Source of the DNA: Puniceibacterium antarcticum
GTDB lineage: Bacteria; Pseudomonadota; Alphaproteobacteria; Rhodobacterales; Rhodobacteraceae
Direction: 5' to 3'
Assembly (NCBI RefSeq): GCF_002760615.1
Contig: NZ_AWWI01000079.1
Coordinates: forward strand, 1-62,232
DNA: 62,232 nt
Numbering within the stretch: the stretch's first letter is position 1; each line of letters opens with the position of its first letter. Positions 46,097 through 55,126 of this stretch are shown in pieces. A program made the translations under genes and the position numbers. The notes below the pieces were generated by a model. It saw only the letters and a list, made by a program, of their open reading frames with translations, was not told the origin of the DNA and made no database searches.

Positions 46097-47121
46097 CAGA
46101 TGGACGGGTCGGTATCGTTGATCTCAACCACAAAGGTGCCTGCCTTAATCGCCGCTTCCCTCTCGGTCACCAGATCCAGCGCGCCTTGCGGCACCTTGCC
46201 GGCAAACGTACCCAGCGGGGCGAGCGAACACCCACCTTCCTTCATGAAGGAAAAGACGCCGTAATTGTCGGCCTTGAAGGCATCAGCCGCGATATTTGCA
46301 AGTGCTGCCTGCAGGGTCGGTTCAAAATGCCAGAGCGCCGAGGCGACAACCGTCTTGGGATATTCCGACTGCGTGTCGATCACGTTGCCGATGGCCAGAA
46401 TGCCTTTTTCCATCGCAGCATCCGAAACGCCAAAGCGTTCGGCATAGATCATGTCAACGCCGCCTTCGATCATCGCAAATGCCGTTTCCTTGGCATTGGG
46501 CGGATCGAACCAGGACCCGATGAAGCTGACCTGGAATTCCGCATCTGGGCGCGTTTCCTTCACACCGGCCATAAAGGCATGCATCAGGCGGCTTACTTCG
46601 GGGATGGGAAAGCCGCCGACCATACCGATCTTACCGGTCTGTGTCATCGCGCCCGCAACGATCCCGGACAGATAGGATGCGTCCTGAATATAGTTATCGA
46701 ACACCGCAAGGTTGGGGTATTCCGGATCGGCAGGCAGGGAGGAGCCGAGCAGGAAGGCGGTGTCGGGATAGTCCAGCACAACCTCGCGCGCCTCTGTCTC
46801 GACCCCGAACACCTCTCCCACGATCAGCTTGACCCCGCTTTCGGCATATTCGCGCATGACGCGGGGATAGTCGGTGTTGGCGGTGTTTTCGGAAAAAGTA
46901 TAGGTGATCTGCCCGGCGGCCTTGGCGGCTTCGGCGGCGATATGGATGCGGCTGACCCATTGCTGTTCCACCGGCACGGTGTAGATGCCCGCAACCGAGA
47001 TCGGGTCCTGCGCAAAGGCGCGCAACGGCAGGCTGGTCGCGGCAGCGGCGGCCAGCGAACGTTTCATCAGGCCACGGCGGCTGATCAGGCCGGAGTGCGG
47101 GGAAAGACGTCTGTCGCGCAT
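46096..47121 (-). CDS. BMP/PnrA-family substrate-binding protein
   Basis: A 341-residue periplasmic receptor of the BmpA/PnrA family, which binds purine nucleosides in spirochaetes. An N-terminal twin-arginine-like signal (SRRGLMKRSLAAAAA) suggests Tat export. The core includes VAGIYTVPVEQQWVSRIH and GKIGMVGGFPIPEVSRLMHA. It is first of the operon, with GAGGA eight bases before the ATG. Cytosine deaminase at the end of the operon points to cytosine/cytidine-like or mixed nucleobase cargo. Confidence 0.9.
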   Translation of the reverse strand: MRDRRLSPHSGLISRRGLMKRSLAAAAATSLPLRAFAQDPISVAGIYTVPVEQQWVSRIHIAAEAAKAAGQITYTFSENTANTDYPRVMREYAESGVKLIVGEVFGVETEAREVVLDYPDTAFLLGSSLPADPEYPNLAVFDNYIQDASYLSGIVAGAMTQTGKIGMVGGFPIPEVSRLMHAFMAGVKETRPDAEFQVSFIGSWFDPPNAKETAFAMIEGGVDMIYAERFGVSDAAMEKGILAIGNVIDTQSEYPKTVVASALWHFEPTLQAALANIAADAFKADNYGVFSFMKEGGCSLAPLGTFAGKVPQGALDLVTEREAAIKAGTFVVEINDTDPSI

Positions 47122-47189
47122 GGGGTATCCTCTGACTGTCGGGAATGCGGGTTGTTATGACGCTGACCCTAGAGGCGGGATTTGTAAAC

Positions 47190-47218
47190 GGTCAAGAAAC
47201 TTGCATAGTTTTTTGACC
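47190..47218. promoter_or_regulatory. 29-bp operator-like palindrome between the BMP operon and ggt
   Basis: GGTCAAGAAACT-TGCAT-AGTTTTTTGACC has 12-bp arms matching at 11 positions. It lies 69 bp upstream of the BMP operon start and 185 bp before the divergent gamma-glutamyltransferase. Its TTGACC/GGTCAA ends resemble GntR-type sites, but no regulator gene is adjacent. The rest of the 281-bp gap has no confident gene. Confidence 0.7.
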
Positions 47219-47402
47219 AATGAATAAAATTTCGCCTGTCTTCTGGGCGGTCCCCGTCGGCACCCTGCGCGCGCCGCCTCGCGGCTTCTGGGCTTTCCTG
47301 ATCCTGCGGCCTATGATTTGTCGGCGCCCGGTGATCCCATTGACCGGATTTCGACAGATTGCCAAAAACGAACAGGCCAAAACCGTACAGGAAAGACATG
47401 AC

Positions 47403-48998
47403 ATGAAGCTGCGCCACGATCCCCTTTACGCCTCGCGGCGCTCACCCGTTCTGGCCGACAACATGGTTGCGACCTCTCATCCGCTGGCCGCACAGGCTGG
47501 GCTTGCCATGCTGGCCAAGGGCGGCAATGCCGTCGATGCGGCCATTGCGACGGCGGCGGTGCTGACCGTGGTCGAACCCACCGGTAACGGTCTGGGCTCA
47601 GATGCTTTCTGCATTCTGTGGGACGGCGCTGAGCTGCACGGGCTGAACGCCTCGGGTCCCGCGCCAATGGGCTGGACACCCGACTATTTCGCCGGGCAGG
47701 ACACGGTGCCGTTCCGCGGCTGGAACAGCGTGACCGTGCCAGGGGCCGTCGCGGCCTGGGCAGCGCTGTCGGAGCGTTTCGGCAAGCTCGACTTTGCCAC
47801 GCTGCTGGAACCTGCCGTGCGCTACGCCGAAAACGGCTTTGCCGTCTCGCCAATCGTCGGCAAATTGTGGGAGATTGGCGCTGCGACTTTGGGTGACCAA
47901 CCCGGATTCGCACAGAACTTTATGCCCGGTGGCCGTGCGCCCAAAGCAGGCGAGCGGTTTGCCAACCCCGCAATGGCGGCAAGCCTGACACGGATCGCAG
48001 AAACCAAGGGGCGCGATTTCTACGAAGGGGCGCTGGCCGGAAAAATCGCCGCCTTTGCCCGCGCGCATGGCGCCGCACTGAACGAGGCGGATCTGGCCGC
48101 CTTTGCCCCGGAATGGTGCGGGACGATCTCGATGGGTTTTGACGATGTCGCCCTGCATGAGATCCCGCCAAACGGTCAGGGCATTGCCGCGCTGATGGCT
48201 CTGGGTATCCTAGATCACACGCGGATCCGCGACTTTGGCCCCGATGATGCAGAGGCGCTGCATCTGCAGATCGAGGCGATCAAGCTCGCCTTTGCGGACC
48301 TTTACGCCTACGTCGCCGACCGACCGCACATGCAGGACGTGACGCCAGAGGCGCTTCTGGACCGCGACTATCTGGCCAGCCGCGCGGCGCTGATCCGCGC
48401 GGATCAAGCACAGGATTTCAAGTCAGGCGTGCCGAAAAACGGCGGCACGGTTTACCTCAGCACCGCGGACAGCAGCGGCATGATGGTGTCGTTTATCCAG
48501 TCGAACTATGCCGGGTTCGGGTCGGGTGTCGTGGTGCCCGACACCGGCATCAGCCTGCAGAACCGTGGTGCGGGGTTTTCGCTGAAACCCGGCCATCCCA
48601 ATCTGGTCGCCCCCGGCAAACGTCCGTTTCAGACGATCATCCCCGGTTTCCTGATGAAGGACGGCGCGCCGCTGATGAGCTTTGGTGTGATGGGCGGGCC
48701 GATGCAGGCGCAGGGCCATCTGGTCATGACGCTGCGCACCCAGCTTTGGGGGCAGGATGTGCAATCGGCGGTGGATGCGCCGCGCTGGCGGTTCACCAAA
48801 GGTCTTGAAGTTGCCGTCGAAACCGCGCTGCCGGTCGAAACCCGCGAGGCGTTGACTGCTCTGGGTCATGACATCCTGGTCGAAGCGCCCGACAGCGCCT
48901 TCGGCTTTGGCGGTGCGCAGCTGGTGCAAAAGCTGGAGTCCGGCGGCTATATCGCCGGGTCCGATCCGCGCAAGGATGGGCAGGCAGTCGGCTACTGA
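47403..48998 (+). CDS. ggt: Gamma-glutamyltransferase-family Ntn-hydrolase
   Basis: A 531-residue member of the gamma-glutamyltranspeptidase family. The autoprocessing nucleophile is Thr349 in KNGGTVYLSTAD; the usual TTH after GG is replaced by TVY. Elsewhere VVEPTGNGLGSDAF and QTIIPGFLMKDG match the family. No signal peptide is seen, so unlike GGT of E. coli it may be cytoplasmic, as in YwrD-like paralogues. The frame is open 61 codons upstream, but ATG 47403 with an AGGAA site fits the family N-terminus. The symbol is a family-level assignment. Confidence 0.86.
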   Translation: MKLRHDPLYASRRSPVLADNMVATSHPLAAQAGLAMLAKGGNAVDAAIATAAVLTVVEPTGNGLGSDAFCILWDGAELHGLNASGPAPMGWTPDYFAGQDTVPFRGWNSVTVPGAVAAWAALSERFGKLDFATLLEPAVRYAENGFAVSPIVGKLWEIGAATLGDQPGFAQNFMPGGRAPKAGERFANPAMAASLTRIAETKGRDFYEGALAGKIAAFARAHGAALNEADLAAFAPEWCGTISMGFDDVALHEIPPNGQGIAALMALGILDHTRIRDFGPDDAEALHLQIEAIKLAFADLYAYVADRPHMQDVTPEALLDRDYLASRAALIRADQAQDFKSGVPKNGGTVYLSTADSSGMMVSFIQSNYAGFGSGVVVPDTGISLQNRGAGFSLKPGHPNLVAPGKRPFQTIIPGFLMKDGAPLMSFGVMGGPMQAQGHLVMTLRTQLWGQDVQSAVDAPRWRFTKGLEVAVETALPVETREALTALGHDILVEAPDSAFGFGGAQLVQKLESGGYIAGSDPRKDGQAVGY

Positions 48999-49010
48999 CC
49001 TCAAATCCCC

Positions 49011-49037
49011 CCCGGGCGGCACTTTTGCGCGCCCGGG
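49011..49037 (+). terminator. Hairpin after ggt
   Basis: CCCGGGCG...CGCCCGGG forms an 8-bp stem 13 bp past the stop. No T tract follows, so termination is uncertain. Confidence 0.4.
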
Positions 49038-49153
49038 ATTGGATGGCCTTTGCTATGGCGTCCCACGGCTAAGCTGAAACACACTTATCGTTTTTTGCGC
49101 TGGCGGAGTAGCCGACAGGCCGCGACCAAGCGGTCAGGTCAAGGCGGTATGCT

Positions 49154-50443
49154 TTACGCGCCCGTGACCCGCCAGATCACATCGCCCACATCATCCGCCA
49201 TCAGCAGCGATTTTCCGTCCGGGCCGATGGTCACACCCACCGGGCGACCGTAAGACACCTTTTCATCCTCCGACAGGAACCCCCAGAGGATGTCGCGCGG
49301 CGCGCCAGATGGGCGTCCGTCGGCAAAGGGTACAAAGATCAGCTTGTAGCCGCTGAGCGTGGAGCGGTTCCACGATCCGTGCTGACCGATCACCATACCG
49401 TCGCCGAACCCGGGCAAGGTGCCCGACGGCATCCAGCACAAACCGAGCGAGGCTGTATGCCCGCCCAGTGCGTAATCTGGCGTAATTGCGCGGGCAACCA
49501 GATCCGCGTTCTGTTTGACCCGATCATCCACCACCTTGCCCCAGTAGCAATAGGGCCAGCCGTAGAACCCGCCGTCCTGAACCGAAGTCAGATAATCCGG
49601 CGGCGTCTCATCCCCCAGGCCGTCGCGTTCATTGACCACGGTCCAGAGCTTGCCTGTGACCGGCTCCCATGCTGTACCGACCGCATTGCGCAGACCAGAG
49701 GCAAAGATGCGTGCCTTTTCCGTGGCCAGATCCAGCTCCCAGATCGCGGCGCGGCCCTCTTCGGCCTCCATCCCGTCATCGCCGATGTTCGACAGCGACC
49801 CGACCCCGGCATAGATTTTGGTCTTGTCCGGTGACACGATCAGGCTGCGCGTCCAGTGGCCACCGGGTTTGAAATCAACCAGCTTGCGACCCCGCCCTTC
49901 GATCTTGGAGGAGCCGTCTACATAGGGAAAGGCCACGATGCCGTCGGTGTTGCCAACGTAAAACGTATCCCCGACCAGCGCCATGCCGAACGGCTGGTTC
50001 TGCCCCTCAAGAAACACCTCGCGCACCTCGGCGACGCCATCCCCGTCGGGGTCACGCCACAGGCTGATGCGGTTGGCGCTGATGCCAATTGCCTTGGCGC
50101 GTCGCATGGTTGCCTGCATGGCACGATCCATCAGCGATTCGGGTTTGCTTTCCTGCTGCAGCGCTTCGGCGACCAGAACGTCGCCGTTGGGCAGCACCTC
50201 AATCCAGCGCGGATGGGCAAGACCGCTGGCAAAGGCGTTGACCTTTAGCCCCTCGGCGGCCTTGGGCACATGCCCGGGTGCCCAGCCTTTGGCAGTGGGC
50301 ATCTTCAGCGTCATAATTCCCTGTGCTTTCGCGTCTGGGATGCTTGGCGTCAGTCCGACGGCCTGCACCGCCGGGGCGCTCATCCGTCTCAGCATGACCA
50401 TTGTTGCGCCCACTAGGGACGTCGCGCTTGCGATGAAATCCAT
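49154..50443 (-). CDS. PQQ-dependent sugar dehydrogenase/sorbosone dehydrogenase-like protein
   Basis: A 429-residue six-bladed beta-propeller of the soluble aldose/sorbosone dehydrogenase family. It shows LAHPRWIEVLPNGDVLVAEA, IGDDGMEAEEGRAAIWELD, FASGLRNAVGTAWEP and GWPYCYWGKV, characteristic blades. The N-terminus has a hydrophobic segment (residues 2-17) that could be a signal or anchor, consistent with a periplasmic enzyme. The start at 50443 is preferred over a longer frame. No PQQ synthesis gene is nearby. The region 50444-50607 is noncoding. Confidence 0.85.
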   Translation of the reverse strand: MDFIASATSLVGATMVMLRRMSAPAVQAVGLTPSIPDAKAQGIMTLKMPTAKGWAPGHVPKAAEGLKVNAFASGLAHPRWIEVLPNGDVLVAEALQQESKPESLMDRAMQATMRRAKAIGISANRISLWRDPDGDGVAEVREVFLEGQNQPFGMALVGDTFYVGNTDGIVAFPYVDGSSKIEGRGRKLVDFKPGGHWTRSLIVSPDKTKIYAGVGSLSNIGDDGMEAEEGRAAIWELDLATEKARIFASGLRNAVGTAWEPVTGKLWTVVNERDGLGDETPPDYLTSVQDGGFYGWPYCYWGKVVDDRVKQNADLVARAITPDYALGGHTASLGLCWMPSGTLPGFGDGMVIGQHGSWNRSTLSGYKLIFVPFADGRPSGAPRDILWGFLSEDEKVSYGRPVGVTIGPDGKSLLMADDVGDVIWRVTGA

Positions 50444-50607
50444 GATATATTCCGATGATTGTGCGCCTGCAGCATAGAGACTGACCGCCAAGGATCAACG
50501 GCTTTACCCCCCCTGCCCGGCGTTTTACAGAGCCTTCGAACCTGAGTGTAGAGCGGCGGCCAAAGTCCGCCCCGAGGCGCAAAGCCCCGGGGGATGGACC
50601 GCGTGCC

Positions 50608-51174
50608 CTAGCGTAGCGCGCTGCCTGCGATCTGTTCAGCCAGCTGCAGGGTTGCCACACCCCGGGCGGCGGCGATCTGTGCGGCGCTTGCATCCTCTGG
50701 CAACGGCACGGCAATGGCGAACCGGCCAGAGCGTTCGCGCCCCTCCTGTTCCGGCGCGACAAAGTACTGACCGGCCAGACGGAACTGCCCGGAAGAGGTT
50801 GCAACCATCTCCTCGAACCGCACATCGACCCGCGCGTCGGAAAATCCGCGGAACGGCCAGGGTTCCGGCGCCACGGTCGCACCGGTGATCGAGCCCAGAT
50901 CGCGGGCGAGCTGCAGCGTCATCGCGCGCGACGGCAGATCCGCCCAGAGCGGCCCCAGCGGTTTCAGAGCCCCATCGGGCTGCTGGAGGTAGATATCCTC
51001 GGCCCCGGCATAGGTGGGCAGCGTCACCTCGACCACCTCAAGGCTTCGGTAGCGCGACGCGATCTTGACGGTGGATTCCACGGCGGGCGTGGCAAAGCGG
51101 GTGTCGCTGGAGCAAGCCGCGACAGCCAGGGTGAGCGCCATCAGAAGGCTTTTGGAAAAGAGGCGTGTCTGCAT
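50608..51174 (-). CDS. pqiC: PqiC-like ABC-type auxiliary lipoprotein
   Basis: A 188-residue outer-membrane lipoprotein candidate. The signal sequence LLMALTLAVAACSS contains the lipobox AVAAC. The remainder matches the PqiC/LptE-like auxiliary component: LEVVEVTLPTYAGAEDIYLQ and LWADLPSRAMTLQLARDLG. In E. coli PqiC caps the PqiB needle at the outer membrane. It starts four bases after pqiB. Confidence 0.88.
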   Translation of the reverse strand: MQTRLFSKSLLMALTLAVAACSSDTRFATPAVESTVKIASRYRSLEVVEVTLPTYAGAEDIYLQQPDGALKPLGPLWADLPSRAMTLQLARDLGSITGATVAPEPWPFRGFSDARVDVRFEEMVATSSGQFRLAGQYFVAPEQEGRERSGRFAIAVPLPEDASAAQIAAARGVATLQLAEQIAGSALR

Positions 51175-51178
51175 GATG

Positions 51179-53653
51179 TTACCGTCCCAGGATCAGCGAA
51201 TTCGGATTGCGTTCGATGGTCCGCGCCAGACGTTCAATCGCCTCGGCTGCAGACTGGATCTGCCGGATTGCGGTCCGGGTTTCGCGGGTGAAGTTGGAAT
51301 CGTCAGAATAGGCCGACAGCGTCGTGTTGGCCTGCGTCGCCACAGCGCGCAGATCCGCCGCAAGACCCGGCAAGGTTGCCGAAGCTTCGGCAATGGCATC
51401 CGCCGCATCGCGCGCAGACGACAGCGTGGCGTTGGCGTTGTTCACCAGCCCCCCCTCCTGCAGCTCACGCAGCACGGCGCTGACTTCGGCCAGGGCCGTG
51501 TTCAGCTCGCCCGGCAAGGCACGTGTCGTGTCCTGATCCACCAGCGCATTGGCCGAGGCGAGCAGTTGCGTCGCCTGATCCGACAGCCGGTCCAGCGGGA
51601 TCCTGTTGGCATTCTCGACAATCCCGCGCGCCTGTTCGATCAGCGACGGCAGGCCATCAGCTGCCTGCGCCACATCGTCGATGGCTGCGGTCAGCTTGCC
51701 CACCGTGTCCTCTGTCTCAATATCGCGCAGCAGACGGCTGAGCGTGGTGGAACTGTCCTGCAGACCGGCCAACAGTTCGGTCACCCGCGTCGGCAGCGCC
51801 TGCACATCGGCACTGGTGGTGACATCGCGCACCGAAGACAGGATGCCGCGCAGCTGGGTCGGCAACGCCTGAACATCCTCGCTCGCAACCAGCGCATCGG
51901 CATCTGACAGCAGCGACTGGGCCGAGGCCAGCAGATCGGTCACGTTCTGCGACAGCTCTGCCAGCGGCACATCCTGCGCCTTGGCCAGCACGGCGCGGAT
52001 GTCAGCCACCAGATCTGGCAAGGTTTCAGTCGCGATGCCGACATTGGCGATGGCCGTGGTCAGCTTGCCCGCAGCATCCTGATCCTCAAGCACGGAAATC
52101 ACGCGGTTGAGCGTCGCGCTGGTGGTTTGCAGATCGTTCAGCAGCGTGCTGATCTGATCGGGCAGACCCTGCACACCATCGCTTTCGGCGACACCGCGCA
52201 CGGCGGACAGGATGCCGGTCAACTCTGCCGGGGCGCGCTGCAGTTCTTCGCTGCCGATCAGAGCCGAGGCATTGTTCAGGAAGTCGGTGATGGATTGCAT
52301 CACTTCTTCGATCGGAAGATCATTGACACGCTGCAACACACCCTGTGCCGTCGCACCCACATCGGTGAGCGTAGCAGTGGCCGTCGGGATCCGGGGCAGC
52401 GGTTCCGCCTCGGCATCCAGCGTGGCGGCCGGTTCATCAGGCAGAACCACCAGCTCTACCTTCAGCCCGCCCGTGAAGATCGAGGCATTGGTCAGACGGG
52501 CGCGCAGACCTTCGCCGATGCGTGTCGACAGATAGGCAAGCAGTTCGGTTTCGCCCGCATCCTGCCCCAGACCGATCCGGCCCGGGTTGATGCGCGCGGT
52601 TGCGATCAGGCGCGCCTCGTTGTCACCAAAGCGTTCCGGGTCGACGATGCCGTTCAGACCGGTGATTTCCCCCACCTTCAGCCCGCCCAGTTCGACCGGC
52701 GCACCGGCGGACAGACCCGCCAGATTCTGTTCAAAAATCATTGACACATCAACAGCCTGCCCGTCGCCATCGACAAGGAAATCGTCGCGCGCCGTGGTCT
52801 CGTCCGCAAACAGATCAAAGGTCGTGCCTTCGGCCAGCGGCGCGCCGCCAGAGCCGATTTCCGCAAAGGTCACACCGCCTGAAATCAGCGAGGCGAGCGA
52901 GGTAAAGTTCAGCTGCGCGCCCGAGGCGCCGACAGAAAAGCTAAAGCCCGAGATGTCCCAGAACCGGGTCGAGTTGGTCACGAAGTTGCTGTAGGGCTTG
53001 TAGATCACAGCCTCTGCAGAGACACTGGTGCCGTCGTCATTGACGTTCGGGGTGCCCACAACGCCGACCTCGACGCCCTTGTAGAGGATCGGCGTTCCGG
53101 CGCCGGGCAGACCATCATCGGAACGCAGGCTGATGCTGACACCCTCGCGGCCCAGACCCAGCAGCGGCGCATCCTTCAGCCCCTGAAAACGATCATGAAA
53201 TTGGCCCGGTTCGCTGTCCCAAGCGCCTTGGATATAGACACCCGACAGAACGGTATCGAGTCCCGAGACACCGCGCGCGCTGACCTCGGGGCGCACGACC
53301 CAGAACTTGGAATCCTCGTTGATGTAGGGGCCAAGGTCCTTGTTGATCCGGATCGAGGCAACGACCTCGGTCAGGTCGTCGTTCAGGCCCAGATCCTCGA
53401 CCGTGCCGACGCTGATGTCGCGGTAGCGCAGCTGGGTTTCCCCCGCCTTGACGCCGGCCGCGTTTTCAAAGACCACCTCGATCAGCGGACCCTGCGCGTT
53501 GTAATTGCGCCAGGCAGCGCCCAGCGCTACGGCAAGGGCGATGACGGGAATGAGCCAGACAAGCGACGCGCTGTCCCAGAACGATTTTCTGCCAGATTTG
53601 ATCGGGACGGTCCCGGGCCGCGCCGCATCGTTTTCTTGGGGTGAATCAGTCAC
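51179..53653 (-). CDS. pqiB: PqiB-like MCE protein with extended C-terminal needle
   Basis: An 824-residue envelope protein with an N-terminal transmembrane helix (SLVWLIPVIALAVALGAAW) and three MCE domains (about residues 45-140, 160-260, 285-400), which form lipid-transporting rings. E. coli PqiB is about 546 residues; here the C-terminus is much longer, with roughly three tandem copies of a ~115-residue helical repeat (each with LP-x-x-L/I then LL...LQ-x-x-x-x-TL). It overlaps pqiA by 4 bp and precedes pqiC. It likely spans the periplasm for lipid trafficking. Confidence 0.92.
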   Translation of the reverse strand: MTDSPQENDAARPGTVPIKSGRKSFWDSASLVWLIPVIALAVALGAAWRNYNAQGPLIEVVFENAAGVKAGETQLRYRDISVGTVEDLGLNDDLTEVVASIRINKDLGPYINEDSKFWVVRPEVSARGVSGLDTVLSGVYIQGAWDSEPGQFHDRFQGLKDAPLLGLGREGVSISLRSDDGLPGAGTPILYKGVEVGVVGTPNVNDDGTSVSAEAVIYKPYSNFVTNSTRFWDISGFSFSVGASGAQLNFTSLASLISGGVTFAEIGSGGAPLAEGTTFDLFADETTARDDFLVDGDGQAVDVSMIFEQNLAGLSAGAPVELGGLKVGEITGLNGIVDPERFGDNEARLIATARINPGRIGLGQDAGETELLAYLSTRIGEGLRARLTNASIFTGGLKVELVVLPDEPAATLDAEAEPLPRIPTATATLTDVGATAQGVLQRVNDLPIEEVMQSITDFLNNASALIGSEELQRAPAELTGILSAVRGVAESDGVQGLPDQISTLLNDLQTTSATLNRVISVLEDQDAAGKLTTAIANVGIATETLPDLVADIRAVLAKAQDVPLAELSQNVTDLLASAQSLLSDADALVASEDVQALPTQLRGILSSVRDVTTSADVQALPTRVTELLAGLQDSSTTLSRLLRDIETEDTVGKLTAAIDDVAQAADGLPSLIEQARGIVENANRIPLDRLSDQATQLLASANALVDQDTTRALPGELNTALAEVSAVLRELQEGGLVNNANATLSSARDAADAIAEASATLPGLAADLRAVATQANTTLSAYSDDSNFTRETRTAIRQIQSAAEAIERLARTIERNPNSLILGR

Positions 53654-54273
53654 GTCGTGTCATTCCTTTGGTTCTGGCCCTGGTCCTTGGTGTCCCAGAA
53701 GAGACGGGTGTCGAACGCCTGTGCCGACAACATTGTAAAGATGACGGACAGCGCAAAAGTCAACGCCGCCGATCCGGGATGAATGGAGGCAACCACCGAC
53801 AACTGCACCAGAGAACTGAGGATCGCCACCACGAAGACATCGATCATAGACCAGCGCCCGATGAATTCCACGACTTCATAAAGATGGTGACGCCGCGCGG
53901 CAGAAACGTCGGATCCGCGCCGTACCGAAATGGCAAGATAAGCGATGGCCAGAAATTTCCCCATGGGAATCAGCACGCTCGCCGCCAGAATGATCAGTGC
54001 CACGCCGATCGATCCGTGGTGGATGAGCTCGACCGCGCCCCCCACGATGGTGCTGTTTGAGGTCGACAGCAGCGTCTGCGTGATCAGCATCGGGTAGATA
54101 TTGGCCGGAATGTAGCAGATCACCCCCGCGATCCACAGCGCCCAGACCCGGCTGAGGCTTCCGGTGTCGCGCGATTGCAGATGACTGCCGCAGCGGGCGC
54201 ACCGCTCGGTTCCCATGGGCCAGACCCGCGCGCAGCGACGGCAGGCGACAAGGCCCGCCTCGCGCGCGGTCAT
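53650..54273 (-). CDS. pqiA: PqiA half-protein, C-terminal type
   Basis: A 207-residue membrane protein with an N-terminal zinc-ribbon (CRRCARVWPMG...CARCGSHL) and four hydrophobic segments. It corresponds to one of the two repeated halves of E. coli PqiA. ATG 54273 overlaps the stop of the other half (ATGA). With its partner, pqiB and pqiC it makes a complete intermembrane transport locus. Confidence 0.9.
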   Translation of the reverse strand: MTAREAGLVACRRCARVWPMGTERCARCGSHLQSRDTGSLSRVWALWIAGVICYIPANIYPMLITQTLLSTSNSTIVGGAVELIHHGSIGVALIILAASVLIPMGKFLAIAYLAISVRRGSDVSAARRHHLYEVVEFIGRWSMIDVFVVAILSSLVQLSVVASIHPGSAALTFALSVIFTMLSAQAFDTRLFWDTKDQGQNQRNDTT

Positions 54274-54947
54274 GCCTCGCGCTGATCCAGTTCCAGTGAT
54301 TTCCATACCGACCATGTGCAGAGGTAATTGTCATTGATGAGGACGATGATCACCAGTACGGCGAACATCCAGAAGGCAGGGCCAAAGCCGATATGTGCAA
54401 GGTCCGCCACCTTGACCAACGCAACGGCGCAGCCGATGGCAAAGATCTCTGCCATGGCCCAGGGTTTGAGCTCTTGTGTCAGACGGAAGGCGCGTTTGGC
54501 ATGGGCATAGGGCGGGCGGTCCCCGACGATGGGGATCAGCACATAAAGGATCAGCAGCGTGCGGATCAGCGGGATCACCACAATCATCCCCGCCACGGCC
54601 AGAGACAGGAACACCATCGGCCCCGATTGAAAGCTTGAGGCGGAATCAAGGATCGATGCGTTGTTGCCAAAGCCCGCCGCGCTGATCGTCAGAAACGGAA
54701 AGAACAGCGCCGCCACAACAAGGATGATCACCGCCAGCGTCAGCGCGATAATCTTGAACCCTGCTTTGCGCTTTGGCGCGATCAGAACGGTGTGACACCG
54801 CGCGCAGATGGCACGTTCGCCGACGGCAGGCATTTCAGCCACATAAAGCGCATCACACTGCGGACAGGCCATCAGCGAGTCCAGCGGCATGCCGCCCAAG
54901 GCCCCGCCGGGGGCCAAAGTCGCCTGATCTGTGGTTGCAGCGCTCAT
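54270..54947 (-). CDS. pqiA: PqiA half-protein, N-terminal type
   Basis: A 225-residue membrane protein. A zinc-ribbon (CPQCDALY...CARCHTVL) is followed by four helices such as FKIIALTLAVIILVVAALFF. It is homologous to the other half of PqiA, so a single-gene protein in E. coli is encoded by two coupled genes here. It is the first gene of the locus; the 179-bp region upstream to 55126 contains a TGTTAC...GTAACA inverted repeat around 55003-55034. Confidence 0.9.
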   Translation of the reverse strand: MSAATTDQATLAPGGALGGMPLDSLMACPQCDALYVAEMPAVGERAICARCHTVLIAPKRKAGFKIIALTLAVIILVVAALFFPFLTISAAGFGNNASILDSASSFQSGPMVFLSLAVAGMIVVIPLIRTLLILYVLIPIVGDRPPYAHAKRAFRLTQELKPWAMAEIFAIGCAVALVKVADLAHIGFGPAFWMFAVLVIIVLINDNYLCTWSVWKSLELDQREA

Positions 54948-55086
54948 CTTACCTGTGACACCTGTTGACCGATCTGCGCCCCGGGACCCGAGGTACCTTG
55001 GCGTTGTTACAGCTTTAAAGCGTGAAACGTAACAGCTACTTCGGGTGCGTTCTGGTCAAAGCTCTGTGTTCTGGGCACCCGTTGCA

Positions 55087-55119
55087 CAAGAGCGACTTCC
55101 GGCACCGGGGCCGCTCTTG
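55087..55119 (-). terminator. Hairpin after the second TRAP system
   Basis: CAAGAGCG...CGCTCTTG arms enclose a CCGG...CCGG inner stem, just past the DctP-type stop on the minus strand. No T tract is visible, so it may be a weak terminator. Confidence 0.45.
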
Positions 55120-55126
55120 CTGCGGA

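Noticed and set aside
55001-55040. TGTTAC...GTAACA inverted repeat upstream of the pqi locus as a defined operator
   Set aside because: The arms are six bases and widely spaced, too weak to call without conservation data.
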